DNA of 64,000 nt. It comes from Clostridia bacterium (GTDB lineage: Bacteria > Bacillota > Clostridia > Oscillospirales > Acutalibacteraceae). Where the stretch lies: contig JAFXAK010000010.1 of NCBI GenBank assembly GCA_017517135.1, positions 1 through 64,000 on the forward strand. The letters are read 5' to 3'. Below the pieces are notes generated by a model, which was not told the DNA's origin, did no database searches, and worked only from the letters and a program-made list of their open reading frames with translations. The position numbers and the translations under genes are program-made. This document shows, piece after piece, positions 51,691-61,029 of this stretch; the stretch's first letter is position 1; the number at the start of each line of letters is the position of its first letter.

Positions 51691-51695
51691 TTTAA

Positions 51696-54083
51696 TCAGC
51701 TTCTTAATACTGCACCTATTGCAGCGAGAGCCTTGATGGATTTTTTGACAGCGGAATCAGCTTCTTCATCGGTAAGAGTTCTGTCTGCCGCACGAAGCTT
51801 CAGGCTGAAAGCAACGCTCTTTTTGTCTGCAGCTATCTGCTCACCCTGATATACATCGAACAGCTCAATGCTTTCAAGATTTTTGCCGATAGCACCCGAA
51901 ATGAGCTTTTCGAGCTTGAGTACGGGAACTGCTCTGTCACAAACGAAAGCAAGGTCACGGGTAAGAGCGGGATATTTGGGAAGCTGCTTATAAAGTCTTA
52001 CTGTATTCTTGATTTTATAGAGAGCATCAAAATCAATAAGAGCAACATAAACCTTTGTGCCGAGAGAATAGTTTTCTGCAACATCGGGATGGATTTCACC
52101 GAGAAGAGCAAATTCCTTGCCCTCAAGAGAAATGACGGCAGTTCTTCCGGGGTGGAAGGAGGGATTGTCTGTTACAGCCTCAACATCAACATTGCTGATA
52201 CCTGCTATTGCAAATATTTCTTCAAGCTTTCCTTTGAGTGTAAAATAGTCACAGCCGTCACCGTACATAGCCAGGGTAAGATAACGCTTTTCTTCGGGAA
52301 GAGTGTTTTCGTCCTTGGGGGAGAAAACCTTTGCAAGCTCGAAGAAGGATGCTGAAAGGTTACGGTTATTATAGTTTCTTGAAACAACCTCAAGCATTGA
52401 GGGAAGAGCGGTTGTTCTCATAACACTTGTATCCTCACCGAGGGGATTGGTGATAACAATGCTGTTTCTGAGAGCACTGTTTTCGGGAAGACAGATTTTG
52501 TCATATGCCTTGGGGCTCATAAATGAATATGTGTATATTTCAGAGAAGCCGAGAGAAACAACGGTTGAAGTGATAAGATTTTCGAATTTCTGTGCTGCGG
52601 AGAAGCCGCCCTCTGCAACACCTGAAAGGGGCTTTGTATCGATTTTGTCAAAGCCGTAGAAGCGGGCAACTTCCTCAGAAAGGTCAGCCTTGTGTTCAAC
52701 ATCGCTTCTGAAGGAGGGTACATAAACCTTACCGTCTTCAACCTTGAAATCCAGCTTTTCAAATATTTTTATCTGCTCCTTGGCTGAAACATTTATACCG
52801 ATGAAATTGTTTATCCAATCGGGGCAGAAATCAAGCACTGTCTGCTTTTGGGGGTTGGGGTATACATCAATAACACCGTCAACGATATCACCGGCATCAA
52901 GCATTTCAACAAGCTGTAATGCACGGGTAAGAGAATCCATACAGCCGTCGGGTGAGAGACCTTTTTCAAATCTTGCGGAAGCTTCTGTTCTCATACCGAG
53001 CTTTTTAGCCGTGATTCTTACTGAGGGACCGTTGAAGCAGGCTGATTCGAAAACAATAGTTGTTGTATCATCCATAATTCCCGAGAACTCGCCGCCCATA
53101 ACACCGGCAACAGCAACGGGCTTGTTTTCGTCTGCAATAACAAGCATATCGGGAGAGAGTGTACGCTCAGAGCCGTCAAGAGTTGTTATTGTTTCGTTTT
53201 CCTTTGCGTTTCTTACAATAACCTTGCCGCCGTCGAGATATCTTAAATCGAAGGCGTGCATAGGCTGACCGTATTCGAGCATAACAAAGTTTGTGATATC
53301 AACAATGTTGTTTATGGGACGAACACCCGAAGCACGAAGTCTCTCTCTGAGCCATCTGGGAGATGTCTTGATTTTTACATTCTTAACAACAGCACCTGCA
53401 TATCTGTAGCACTTGTCGGGAGCTTCGATTGTAACGGAATGAAGCAGGTCTGTTACATTGCCGCCGCAGGATTTGTATTCGTTTGAGGGGAGAGAAAGCT
53501 CTCTGTCAAATGTAACGGCAGCTTCTCTTGCAAGACCTGTAACTGAAAGACAGTCAGGTCTGTTGGGAGTGATTTCAAATTCGGTTACCGTATCGTTAAG
53601 ACCGATAGCTTCCTTTATATCCATGCCGGGAGTGAGGTCACAATCCTCGCCGAGAACAAAGATACCGTCTTCTATAGCATAGGGGAAATCGTGGAGAGTG
53701 AGTCCCAGCTCTTCAAGTGAGCAAAGCATACCGCAGCTGAGAACACCTCTTAATTTACCTGCCTTGATTTTCTTGCCGCCTGCAACAACAGAGTTGTCCA
53801 ATGCAGCGGGAACAAAGTCACCGACTTTAAGATTCTGTGCGCCTGTAACAATCTGTACAGGTTCATCCTTGCCAACGCAGACCTGACAAATCCACATATG
53901 GTCTGAATCGGGGTGTCTTTCAAGGGAAAGAATTTTACCTACTACGATATTGTTAAGCTCAGCAGCTTCTTTTTCGTAGCATTCAACCTTTGAGCCCGAA
54001 AGAGTCATGGTATCTGCAAATTCTTTATCTGAAATGCCGTTAATATCAACATAATCAAGCAGCCATCTTCTTGATAAATTCAT
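51696..54083 (-). CDS. pheT: Phenylalanyl-tRNA synthetase beta chain
   Basis: A 795-residue subunit. Domains in order: N-terminal EMAP-like tRNA-binding fold (about 40-150, LERHPDSDHMWICQV), B3/B4 editing domain (about 205-370, with RPINNIVDITNFVMLEYGQPMHAFD), B5 (about 400-470), catalytic-like core, and the C-terminal FDX-ACB anticodon-binding domain (about 700-795, LPKYPALTRDLAFVCD). It pairs with PheS as an alpha2-beta2 enzyme. 14 bases after pheS; followed by a structured 3' region and terminator. Confidence 0.97.
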   Translation of the reverse strand: MNLSRRWLLDYVDINGISDKEFADTMTLSGSKVECYEKEAAELNNIVVGKILSLERHPDSDHMWICQVCVGKDEPVQIVTGAQNLKVGDFVPAALDNSVVAGGKKIKAGKLRGVLSCGMLCSLEELGLTLHDFPYAIEDGIFVLGEDCDLTPGMDIKEAIGLNDTVTEFEITPNRPDCLSVTGLAREAAVTFDRELSLPSNEYKSCGGNVTDLLHSVTIEAPDKCYRYAGAVVKNVKIKTSPRWLRERLRASGVRPINNIVDITNFVMLEYGQPMHAFDLRYLDGGKVIVRNAKENETITTLDGSERTLSPDMLVIADENKPVAVAGVMGGEFSGIMDDTTTIVFESACFNGPSVRITAKKLGMRTEASARFEKGLSPDGCMDSLTRALQLVEMLDAGDIVDGVIDVYPNPQKQTVLDFCPDWINNFIGINVSAKEQIKIFEKLDFKVEDGKVYVPSFRSDVEHKADLSEEVARFYGFDKIDTKPLSGVAEGGFSAAQKFENLITSTVVSLGFSEIYTYSFMSPKAYDKICLPENSALRNSIVITNPLGEDTSVMRTTALPSMLEVVSRNYNNRNLSASFFELAKVFSPKDENTLPEEKRYLTLAMYGDGCDYFTLKGKLEEIFAIAGISNVDVEAVTDNPSFHPGRTAVISLEGKEFALLGEIHPDVAENYSLGTKVYVALIDFDALYKIKNTVRLYKQLPKYPALTRDLAFVCDRAVPVLKLEKLISGAIGKNLESIELFDVYQGEQIAADKKSVAFSLKLRAADRTLTDEEADSAVKKSIKALAAIGAVLRS

Positions 54084-54097
54084 TTTTTCGCTCCTCC

Positions 54098-55117
54098 TTA
54101 AAACTGTTCAAGAAATCTTTTGTCGTTGTCGTAGAACAAACGAAGGTCATCAACGGAGAAACGGAACATAACAAGTCTTTCAAGTCCCATTCCGAATGCA
54201 AAGCCGCTGTATTCCTCGGGATCAATGCCGCCTCTTTCGAGAACCTTGGGATGTACCATACCTGCACCGAGAATTTCAATCCAACCCTCACCCTTGCACA
54301 TAGGACAGCCCTTGCCGCCGCAACGGAAGCAGGATACATCAATTTCACAGGAGGGCTCTGTGAACGGGAAATGGTGGGGACGAAGACGGATTTTTGTGTC
54401 TTCACCGTAAAGCTTTTTAGCAAGAGCAAGAAGGTTGCCCTTGAGATCTGCCATAGTGATGTTCTTGTCAACAACAAGACCTTCAATCTGATGGAAAACA
54501 GGGGAGTGAGTTGCATCAACAGGGTCTGAACGGTAAACTCTGCCGGGGGCGATAACTCTGATGGGGGGCTTCTGATTTTCCATAACTCTTATCTGTACGG
54601 GAGAGGTCTGTGTACGGAGAAGCATTTTTTCTGTGATGTAGAAGGTGTCCTGAGTATCTCTTGCAGGATGGCCTTCAGGAATGTTAAGAGCTTCAAAGTT
54701 GTAGTAATCCCATTCAACCTCGGGACCTGTTGCAATTTGGAAGCCCATACCTATAAAAATATCTTTTACTTCGTCAAGAACGATTGAAAGAGGGTGTTTA
54801 TGACCTATTTCATTCTTTTTTCCGGGCATAGTTACATCAATGGTTTCGTTGAGAAGCTGTTTTGCTTTTTCCTGTGCCTTGAGTGTTGCTTCAACGCAAG
54901 CGATTTCTTCTTCAATGGTTGCTCTGACTTCATTTGCAAGCTGTCCCATAACAGGTCTTTCTTCGGGGGTAAGCTTACCCATCTGCTTCAGAATAGCAGT
55001 AACTTCACCCTTTTTGCCGAGATACTTTACTCTGAGTGTATCAAGAGCAGAAAGTGAATCCACAGCTTTGATTTCTTCAAGAGCCGCTTTGCGTATTGTT
55101 TCAAGCTGTTCTCTCAT
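54098..55117 (-). CDS. pheS: Phenylalanyl-tRNA synthetase alpha chain
   Basis: A 339-residue catalytic subunit. Class II motifs are visible: [36 protein letters not shown] (motif 2 region), a TSPVQIRVM strand, [20 protein letters not shown] and the C-terminal [15 protein letters not shown] (motif 3). A pair of CxxC-like clusters (CFRCGG and CPMCKG) lies near 270-285. ATG at 55117 has AAAGGATGAT; an upstream extension to 55219 runs through the T-box terminator and was rejected. Controlled by a Phe T-box. Confidence 0.97.
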   Translation of the reverse strand: MREQLETIRKAALEEIKAVDSLSALDTLRVKYLGKKGEVTAILKQMGKLTPEERPVMGQLANEVRATIEEEIACVEATLKAQEKAKQLLNETIDVTMPGKKNEIGHKHPLSIVLDEVKDIFIGMGFQIATGPEVEWDYYNFEALNIPEGHPARDTQDTFYITEKMLLRTQTSPVQIRVMENQKPPIRVIAPGRVYRSDPVDATHSPVFHQIEGLVVDKNITMADLKGNLLALAKKLYGEDTKIRLRPHHFPFTEPSCEIDVSCFRCGGKGCPMCKGEGWIEILGAGMVHPKVLERGGIDPEEYSGFAFGMGLERLVMFRFSVDDLRLFYDNDKRFLEQF

Positions 55118-55136
55118 AAAATTTATCATCCTTTCA

Positions 55137-55395
55137 ATAATATACAAAAAGTCCTCCGTCCGAAAAAGGGACGAAGGACTGAACTTCCGCGGTACCACCC
55201 TAATTTTTACCGAAAACAATTATTACTCATCGGTAAACTCTCTGAAATCCTTTAACGGTGATTAACCGATACCGCCTACTGATTGTTTCAGCGGACCGCT
55301 CCCAAGTGAACTTCTGATATCTGCTTTTAAGCGTGTTCCAGCACATGCACGCTCTCTCTGAAAAAACGGGATATCATACTCTCTTGTTCTCAGCG
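55137..55395 (-). ncRNA. T-box leader (phenylalanine) controlling pheS-pheT
   Basis: On the minus strand the canonical T-box AGGGTGGTACCGCGG occurs at 55201-55187, followed by the terminator AGTCCTTCGTCC / GGACGGAGGACT with T-run (55180-55142). The specifier codon TTC is at 55310-55308 in the context GAAG-TTC-ACTT, matching the ileS leader layout. Uncharged tRNA-Phe should favour the antiterminator. Confidence 0.95.
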
Positions 55396-55403
55396 TTTAG
55401 CAT

Positions 55404-55432
55404 ATATTATCATATGTATAACCATAAATCAA
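55404..55432 (-). promoter_or_regulatory. Promoter of the pheS T-box transcript
   Basis: On the minus strand TTGATT (55432-55427) and TAATAT (55409-55404), 17 bases apart, immediately before the T-box. Confidence 0.7.
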
Positions 55433-55534
55433 GAAGAAAAATAAATTTTTTGTATCTAAAATATCAAATTCTATTGCATTTTTTTTAATTCTGTCTTATC
55501 ATAAATGTTAAAGTATATTGAAATGAGGTTTGTT

Positions 55535-56326
55535 ATGAGTTCGGCAGATATGTTATCCGATATAAAATGCTTTATCGTTGATATGGACGGAACATTTTAT
55601 CTCGGTGATGAACTTATTGAGGGAGCTCTCGATTTTGCGAAGGCTGTTGAAGAAAAGGGCAAAAGATTTTTCTTTTTTACAAACAATTCCTCGCACGATG
55701 AGGCTGAATGTCTTGAAAAGCTGCACCGTATAGGCTACCCTGCAAAAGAGGGAAATGTTATAATTTCTTCTCATGTAACAATAGATTTTCTAAAAAGAAA
55801 CCGAGCAGGAAAAAGTGTTTATCTTTTAGGCAATGAAAGACTTACTGCTGATTTTGTAAAAGCGGGAATCCCTATGACAGACGAAAACCCCGATATCGTT
55901 GTGCTCGGCTTTGACACAACTCTTAACTATGAAAAAATAAACAAAGCGGCTAATTTTTTAGCGGCAGGAGCAGAGTATATTGCAACTCATCCCGATAAAA
56001 ACTGTCCGCTTGCAAACGGCTTTATGCCCGATACAGGCTCTATGATAGCTCTTTTTGAGGCATCCACGGGCCGCACTCCCGACCTGATTATGGGTAAGCC
56101 CTACGGCTTTACTGTTGATTATGTTACAAATAAAATCGGCTGTAAGCGGGAGGAAATTGCCTTTGTCGGCGACAGACTTGAAACAGATATTGCAATAGGT
56201 GTAAAAAACGGATTGAAGGCTGTGCTTGTATATTCGGGTGTAACAACTCCCGAAATGTATGCGGCATCTGATATTAAAGCAACCGTTGCATATAAAAATC
56301 TTGGCGAATTAAGTAAAAACATATAA
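55535..56326 (+). CDS. HAD-family sugar or nucleotide phosphatase (NagD-like)
   Basis: A 263-residue HAD hydrolase of the NagD/p-nitrophenylphosphatase group. The nucleophile and acid Asp lie in FIVDMDGTFYLG (about 18-29); FFTNNSS (about 50) is motif II; GKPYGF with Lys is motif III; AFVGDRLETDIAIG (about 210) is motif IV. The large cap between motifs II and III is typical of class IIA. ATG at 55535 has GAGGT; the frame is open ten codons further upstream. It starts a four-gene operon with GH13, a hydrolase and a membrane protein. Confidence 0.92.
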   Translation: MSSADMLSDIKCFIVDMDGTFYLGDELIEGALDFAKAVEEKGKRFFFFTNNSSHDEAECLEKLHRIGYPAKEGNVIISSHVTIDFLKRNRAGKSVYLLGNERLTADFVKAGIPMTDENPDIVVLGFDTTLNYEKINKAANFLAAGAEYIATHPDKNCPLANGFMPDTGSMIALFEASTGRTPDLIMGKPYGFTVDYVTNKIGCKREEIAFVGDRLETDIAIGVKNGLKAVLVYSGVTTPEMYAASDIKATVAYKNLGELSKNI

Positions 56327-56343
56327 TTTTCGGAGGTAGTAAA

Positions 56344-58029
56344 ATGGCAACAGAAATTAAAAAATCATGGTACAAGGAAATGAGCGTATATCAGATCTGG
56401 CCCCGCAGCTTCTGTGACGGTGACGGTGACGGTATAGGCGACCTTAAGGGTGTTCTTTCCAAGCTTGATTATATTAAAAGTCTCGGAGTAGACGCTATAT
56501 GGTTTTCGCCTCTCTATAAGTCCCCGCAGAAGGACTACGGCTATGATATCGCAGATTACCGCAGCATAAATCCCGAATACGGTACACTTGAAGAATTCAA
56601 GACGGTTCTTGACGAGGCACACAAAAGAGGTCTGAGAGTTATTATGGACCTTGTTGTCAATCATACCTCCAATGAGCACGAATGGTTCCTTGAGAGTAAA
56701 AAAGGTCACGATAATCCTTATCACGATTATTATTACTGGAAGAAAGGCCGTTTCGGCGGTAAGCGTCCTCCCAACAACTGGATGTCAACCTTTGCAGGCA
56801 GAGCGTGGGAGTATGACAAGGACCTTGATGAATACTATCTTCACCTTTTTGCGGTTGAACAGCCCGACCTTAATATGGATAACCCCAAGGTGCGTCAGGA
56901 AGTAAAGGATATTATGAAATTCTGGCTTGATATGGGTGTTGACGGCTTCAGAGAGGATGTTATCACATTCATATCCAAGAAGGAAGGTCTTCCCTCAAGT
57001 CCCTATTGGATTCCCGTTGCAACAGGTATTGAAAACTATATGCACGGTCCCCACCTTGATGAATACCTTATGGAATTCAAAAACGAGGTGCTTTCAAAGT
57101 ATGACTGTATGACAGTAGGCGAAGCACCTATGATGACAACAAAGCGTGCATTGAAGCACATAACAGAGGGCGAAAATCAGCAGCTCAATATGATGTTCCA
57201 TTTCGAGCATATGGGTGCGGACTGCCTTTTCTACAGCTGGATGAAAACAGGCTTCCAGCTTAAGAGACTTAAAAAAGTTTACACAAGATGGCAGAAGGAC
57301 CTTTACGGCAAGGCATGGAACGCTCTGTATATAGAAAACCACGACCAGCCCCGTATCATCAACCGTTACGGCTCTGTTGAATACAGAGTTGAAAGTGCAA
57401 AGATGCTTGCAACAATGTATATCTGCCAGAGCGGTACACCTTTCATTTATCAGGGACAGGAAATCGGTATGCTCAACTATCCCTTTGAAAGCATTGACCA
57501 GTTTACCGATGTTTCCACAATAAATAATTACGGTGTTGCTAAGGCATTACTCGGTGAAAAGAATGCAATGAGCCTTGCAAACTATGCTTCAAGAGATAAT
57601 GCAAGAACTCCCGTTCAGTGGAATGATTCCAAGAATGCAGGCTTCACAACAGCTGATGAGCCTTGGTTTGTTATTAACCCCAACTATAAGGAAATCAATG
57701 TTGAGGCAGCAGATAAGGATCCAAATTCCATACTTAACTATTACAGAAAGCTGCTTAAATTCAGAAAAGAAAACGAAATCGTTATCTACGGCTCATATGA
57801 AGAGCACTATGCAAGCAGCAAGAATATGTTTGTATATTCAAGACATCTTGACGGCAAGAAGATGCTTGTTATAAACTCCTTCACAGATAAGGCAGTTGCA
57901 TTCAAGGCTCCCGAGGGCTTTGACCTTACTCAGGGCAAGCTTATGCTTTCAAACTATGATGTCTGCGGTGTTGTCAACAACGGCTTCACATTAAGACCTT
58001 ATGAAACAAGAGTATATCTTTGGGAATAA
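56344..58029 (+). CDS. GH13 alpha-glucosidase (oligo-1,6-glucosidase type)
   Basis: A 561-residue cytoplasmic GH13_31-type enzyme that cleaves alpha-glucosidic bonds of short oligosaccharides. Conserved regions: VYQIWPRSFCDGDGDGIGDL at the start, VMDLVVNHTS (about 99), GFREDVI with nucleophile Asp205, GEAP with acid Glu260, and ENHDQPR with Asp334. No signal peptide. It starts 17 bases after the HAD gene with GGAGGT and is followed closely by the alpha/beta hydrolase, so sugars released here could be dephosphorylated or exchanged by its neighbours, but the operon logic is unclear. Confidence 0.94.
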   Translation: MATEIKKSWYKEMSVYQIWPRSFCDGDGDGIGDLKGVLSKLDYIKSLGVDAIWFSPLYKSPQKDYGYDIADYRSINPEYGTLEEFKTVLDEAHKRGLRVIMDLVVNHTSNEHEWFLESKKGHDNPYHDYYYWKKGRFGGKRPPNNWMSTFAGRAWEYDKDLDEYYLHLFAVEQPDLNMDNPKVRQEVKDIMKFWLDMGVDGFREDVITFISKKEGLPSSPYWIPVATGIENYMHGPHLDEYLMEFKNEVLSKYDCMTVGEAPMMTTKRALKHITEGENQQLNMMFHFEHMGADCLFYSWMKTGFQLKRLKKVYTRWQKDLYGKAWNALYIENHDQPRIINRYGSVEYRVESAKMLATMYICQSGTPFIYQGQEIGMLNYPFESIDQFTDVSTINNYGVAKALLGEKNAMSLANYASRDNARTPVQWNDSKNAGFTTADEPWFVINPNYKEINVEAADKDPNSILNYYRKLLKFRKENEIVIYGSYEEHYASSKNMFVYSRHLDGKKMLVINSFTDKAVAFKAPEGFDLTQGKLMLSNYDVCGVVNNGFTLRPYETRVYLWE

Positions 58030-58043
58030 TCGGAGGAAACAAA

Positions 58044-58976
58044 GTGGCTATTGAAAAAAGGGAGGCGTATTTTACCTCCTCAAACGGTATCAATAAGGTC
58101 AGAACTCTTATATGGGAGGAGAAGGACAAAAAGGCAGTTGGTATAGTACAGATTGCCCACGGTCTTTCCGAGCATATCGGCAGATATGATGAATTTGCCC
58201 GTTTTCTTGCAGCAAAAGGCTTTATTGTATGCGGAAATGACCATTTAGGTCACGGAAAAACCGCAGTTGGCTTTTCACCGCTCGGATATGTTGAACGCGG
58301 TGACCATGTGAATATGGTAAGAGATATGAATACGCTTCATAATATAATGGTAAAGCGTTATCCTGAATTGCCGTATTTTATCTTCGGTCATTCAATGGGC
58401 TCTCTGCTTGCAAGAATATACTGCTCGGCTTTCGGAGATACTTTGTCGGGTGCCGTTTTCTGTGCAACTCTGCAGCTTCCCGAGGCTATGCTTCTGTTTG
58501 AAAATCCCGTTGAAAAGATACTTTCTCTGTTGCCCGAGGAGGATACCTCTGTAAACATACTCAACGAGCTTTTCGGCAAGGCTACAAAATGGTATTATAA
58601 GGGAATCAGCGATTATTCCTGGCTTTCCGAAAATGAAGAAAATATAGCAGCCTTTATAAGTGATCCTCTGTGCGGTGCACCCGTGAGCAGTGCACTCGCA
58701 AGAGAGCTTGTGACAATGGCAGTCAAGGTAAGCTCACACGACTGGGCACAAAAAATACCTTCCGATTTGCCTGTGCTGCTCATTTCCGGTGCAAAGGATG
58801 CAGTAGGCTTCTTCGGCAGAGGTGTTGTTGCCGTTGAAGATGCACTCAAGGCAGCGGGGGTTGAGACCGAAATGTATCTCTATCCCGCAAGCCGTCACGA
58901 AATTCTTAACGAAGACAGCAGGGAAAAAGTATTTGAGGATGTATACGATTTTCTTGAGGATATAATTGATGACTGA
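58044..58976 (+). CDS. Alpha/beta hydrolase (monoacylglycerol lipase-like)
   Basis: A 310-residue serine hydrolase of the lysophospholipase/monoglyceride lipase type. VQIAHGLSEHIGRYDEFAR (about 37-55) is the usual oxyanion region, and FGHSMG puts the nucleophile at Ser117; PVLLISGAKDAVG carries the Asp region and a SRHEILNE segment near 290 carries the catalytic His. GTG at 58044 has GGAGG at seven bases, so it was chosen over an earlier in-frame start that overlaps the GH13 gene. It overlaps the next gene by eight bases. Confidence 0.9.
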   Translation: MAIEKREAYFTSSNGINKVRTLIWEEKDKKAVGIVQIAHGLSEHIGRYDEFARFLAAKGFIVCGNDHLGHGKTAVGFSPLGYVERGDHVNMVRDMNTLHNIMVKRYPELPYFIFGHSMGSLLARIYCSAFGDTLSGAVFCATLQLPEAMLLFENPVEKILSLLPEEDTSVNILNELFGKATKWYYKGISDYSWLSENEENIAAFISDPLCGAPVSSALARELVTMAVKVSSHDWAQKIPSDLPVLLISGAKDAVGFFGRGVVAVEDALKAAGVETEMYLYPASRHEILNEDSREKVFEDVYDFLEDIIDD

Positions 58977-59739
58977 TAATCTCTCTGAAAGAAAACGCTA
59001 TTATTTGCTTGACTCTGTAAGAGGCTTGTGTATTCTGGGTATGATTTTATATCATACCCTTTTTGATGTTGTGATGATGTTCGGCTTTGATTACGAATCA
59101 CAGTTTATGCAGATTGTCAATATTATAAGAGATTTCGGGGCTTGCTGTTTTATTTTCCTTTCGGGAATGTGCTTTCATTTCGGTAAGCATCATCTCAAAC
59201 GCTCTTTATTGATTTTTATATGCGGACTTATTGTTACCGGAGTGACATATATCGTAATGCCCGAAACACCCGTATTGTTCGGTATACTGACTTTTATGGG
59301 CACAGCGGGGCTTCTTATGATACCTTTGTCAAAAATATTAAGTAAGGTTCCGCCCGTTTTTGGAGCTGTGCTGTCTTTTGTTGCATTTATGCTGTTTTTC
59401 GGAGTGAACTATGCATATATAGGTTATTACAATATTATAATCTGTACTCTGCCGCATACCCTGTATCAGAATCTGTTTACCGCCTTTTTAGGCTTTCCGT
59501 ATGAGGGCTTTTCTTCATCGGATTATTATTCACTCCTGCCGTGGATATTTATGTATTTCTGCGGATATTTTTCATGGAAGCTGTTTTCAAAAAGCGAAAA
59601 AATACTCAGAATTCTTGAATACAGAATCCCTTTCCTCGAGAAGACAGGCAAGTGGAGTCTGTGGATATATATGGGGCATCAGCCGGTTGTTCTCGGTATT
59701 GTTATGTCGGCATATATACTTATAAATAAATTTTCATAA
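58969..59739 (+). CDS. DUF1624 family membrane protein (acyltransferase-like)
   Basis: A 256-residue protein with about seven membrane spans. The start RYYLLDSVRGLCILGMILYHTLFD and the LSGMCFHFGK loop resemble the heparan-alpha-glucosaminide N-acetyltransferase-like DUF1624 group, which transfer acyl groups across the membrane. The C-terminal WSLWIYMGHQPVVLGI is also typical. The gene is coupled to the preceding hydrolase by overlap. Substrate unknown; a wall or lipid glycan is likely for this family. Confidence 0.85.
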   Translation: MTDNLSERKRYYLLDSVRGLCILGMILYHTLFDVVMMFGFDYESQFMQIVNIIRDFGACCFIFLSGMCFHFGKHHLKRSLLIFICGLIVTGVTYIVMPETPVLFGILTFMGTAGLLMIPLSKILSKVPPVFGAVLSFVAFMLFFGVNYAYIGYYNIIICTLPHTLYQNLFTAFLGFPYEGFSSSDYYSLLPWIFMYFCGYFSWKLFSKSEKILRILEYRIPFLEKTGKWSLWIYMGHQPVVLGIVMSAYILINKFS

Positions 59740-59754
59740 AAAAGAAAAAAGTGC

Positions 59755-59783
59755 TTGACAAACTTAAAATTAACTGATACAAT
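59755..59783 (+). promoter_or_regulatory. Promoter of the rpsF-ssb-rpsR operon
   Basis: TTGACA (59755-59760) and TACAAT (59778-59783), 17 bases apart. Confidence 0.85.
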
Positions 59784-59865
59784 GCTTAATTGTTGTATTG
59801 CGATTACAACAACTATTCCTTGCTCCGGGAAAAACGGGGCCAAAGTCCAGAAGGAGGTGCATTTT
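59784..59865 (+). ncRNA. rpsF leader, probable S6:S18 binding site
   Basis: The 80-base leader forms a stem TTGTTGTA/TACAACAA and a second helix with CCG next to GGGAAAAACGG, as in the known S6:S18 leader motif, in which an S6-S18 complex binds a CCG-containing bulge to repress the operon. The match was judged by eye. Confidence 0.55.
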
Positions 59866-60144
59866 ATGTCTAAGTATGAAACCGTAGCAGTTTTCTCTCT
59901 TAAAGAAGGAGAAGAAAAGGCTAAAGAGCTCGTTGAAAAGTTCAAGGCTCTTATTGAAGCAAACGGTACAATGGAGGCAGTAGATGAGTGGGGTAACCGT
60001 AAGCTTGCTTATCCTATCAACTACGAAACAGAAGGTTACTATGTGCTTTACACATATGAAGCCGGTGTTGATTTCCCCGCTGAGCTTGACCGTATATTCA
60101 ACATTACAGACGGCGTTCTTCGTTCACTTATCGTAGCAAGATAA
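59866..60144 (+). CDS. rpsF: 30S ribosomal protein S6
   Basis: A 92-residue S6: KYETVAVFSLKEGEEKAKEL at the start, WGNRKLAYPIN in the centre and a final RIFNITDGVLRSLIVAR. It binds 16S rRNA with S18 in the small subunit platform. The frame is open from 59755, but ATG at 59866 has AAGGAGGTG. First gene of the rpsF-ssb-rpsR operon. Confidence 0.97.
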   Translation: MSKYETVAVFSLKEGEEKAKELVEKFKALIEANGTMEAVDEWGNRKLAYPINYETEGYYVLYTYEAGVDFPAELDRIFNITDGVLRSLIVAR

Positions 60145-60160
60145 TCGGAGGTACAAAAAA

Positions 60161-60586
60161 ATGTTGAATTCAATTGTTATTATGGGCAGACTCGTAGCCG
60201 ATCCCGAGCTTCGCACAACTGCATCAGGACTTTCCGTAACATCATTCACAGTTGCGGTTGACCGTTCTTTTGCAAGAGCAGGCGAGGAGAGACAGACAGA
60301 TTTCATTCCTGTTGTTGCATGGCGCAGCACAGCTGATTTTGTCACAAGATATTTCCACAAGGGTTCTATGATTGCTGTTCAGGGATCACTTCAGTCCCGC
60401 AATTTTGAAGACAAGAACGGAAACAAGCGCACAGCTTATGAGATTGTTGCAAGTGAGGTAAGCTTCTGCGGTTCAAAAGCAGAAACAGGCACAGCAGGTG
60501 TACCTGCAGCCGCTCCCGCAGCATATTCCAACAGTACTGCTGATGATTTTTCAACAGTAGTAGAAGATGATGATTTACCGTTCTGA
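60161..60586 (+). CDS. ssb: Single-stranded DNA-binding protein
   Basis: A 141-residue SSB with an OB-fold (about 1-105: LNSIVIMGRLVADPELRTT, FIPVVAWRSTADFVTRYF, GSLQSRNFEDKNGNKRTAYE) and the conserved acidic C-terminal tip DDDLPF that recruits replication and repair partners. Lies between S6 and S18 genes, as in most Firmicutes. Confidence 0.97.
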   Translation: MLNSIVIMGRLVADPELRTTASGLSVTSFTVAVDRSFARAGEERQTDFIPVVAWRSTADFVTRYFHKGSMIAVQGSLQSRNFEDKNGNKRTAYEIVASEVSFCGSKAETGTAGVPAAAPAAYSNSTADDFSTVVEDDDLPF

Positions 60587-60620
60587 TTTCTTTTTCTTAA
60601 ATTAATAGGAGGATATTGTC

Positions 60621-60878
60621 ATGGCTTTCGATAAGAAGGATAATAAGGGCGCTCGCCCCATGAACAGAAAGGGCCGTAAAAAGGTTTGCACTTTCTGTGT
60701 TGAAAAGTCTGAGTTCATCGATTACAAGGATACTCAGAAGCTTCGTCGTTTTATCTCTGAAAGAGCTAAAATTCTGCCCCGCAGAGTAACAGGCACATGT
60801 GCTGCTCACCAGAGAGAACTCACAGTTGCTATCAAGCGTGCTCGTCACGTTGCTCTTCTTCCCTACATCAGCGACTGA
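60621..60878 (+). CDS. rpsR: 30S ribosomal protein S18
   Basis: An 85-residue S18. Central region [21 protein letters not shown] followed by [26 protein letters not shown] is diagnostic. The N-terminus contains CTFC, so it is probably the zinc-containing form. AGGAGGA before the start; terminator after it. Confidence 0.97.
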   Translation: MAFDKKDNKGARPMNRKGRKKVCTFCVEKSEFIDYKDTQKLRRFISERAKILPRRVTGTCAAHQRELTVAIKRARHVALLPYISD

Positions 60879-60891
60879 TAAAATTTGATAT

Positions 60892-60938
60892 AAAAGATTG
60901 CAAATGCTCTTTTCTGAGTGATTGCAATCTTTTTTTTA
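60892..60938 (+). terminator. Terminator after rpsR
   Basis: AAAGATTGCAA (60893-60903) pairs with TTGCAATCTTT (60922-60932), then a long T-run. Confidence 0.9.
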
Positions 60939-61029
60939 TTTAAAAATTTATTATATATATAATAAAAATATTGCTCTTGCCTTAAAAATATGTTATACTA
61001 TTATGAATTATAATGCGGAGTGATATTGT

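Noticed and set aside
51380-51695. Short frames on both strands (73 and 93 residues)
   Set aside because: They arise from the stem-loop block after pheT; composition follows the palindromes and neither has a good ribosome site.
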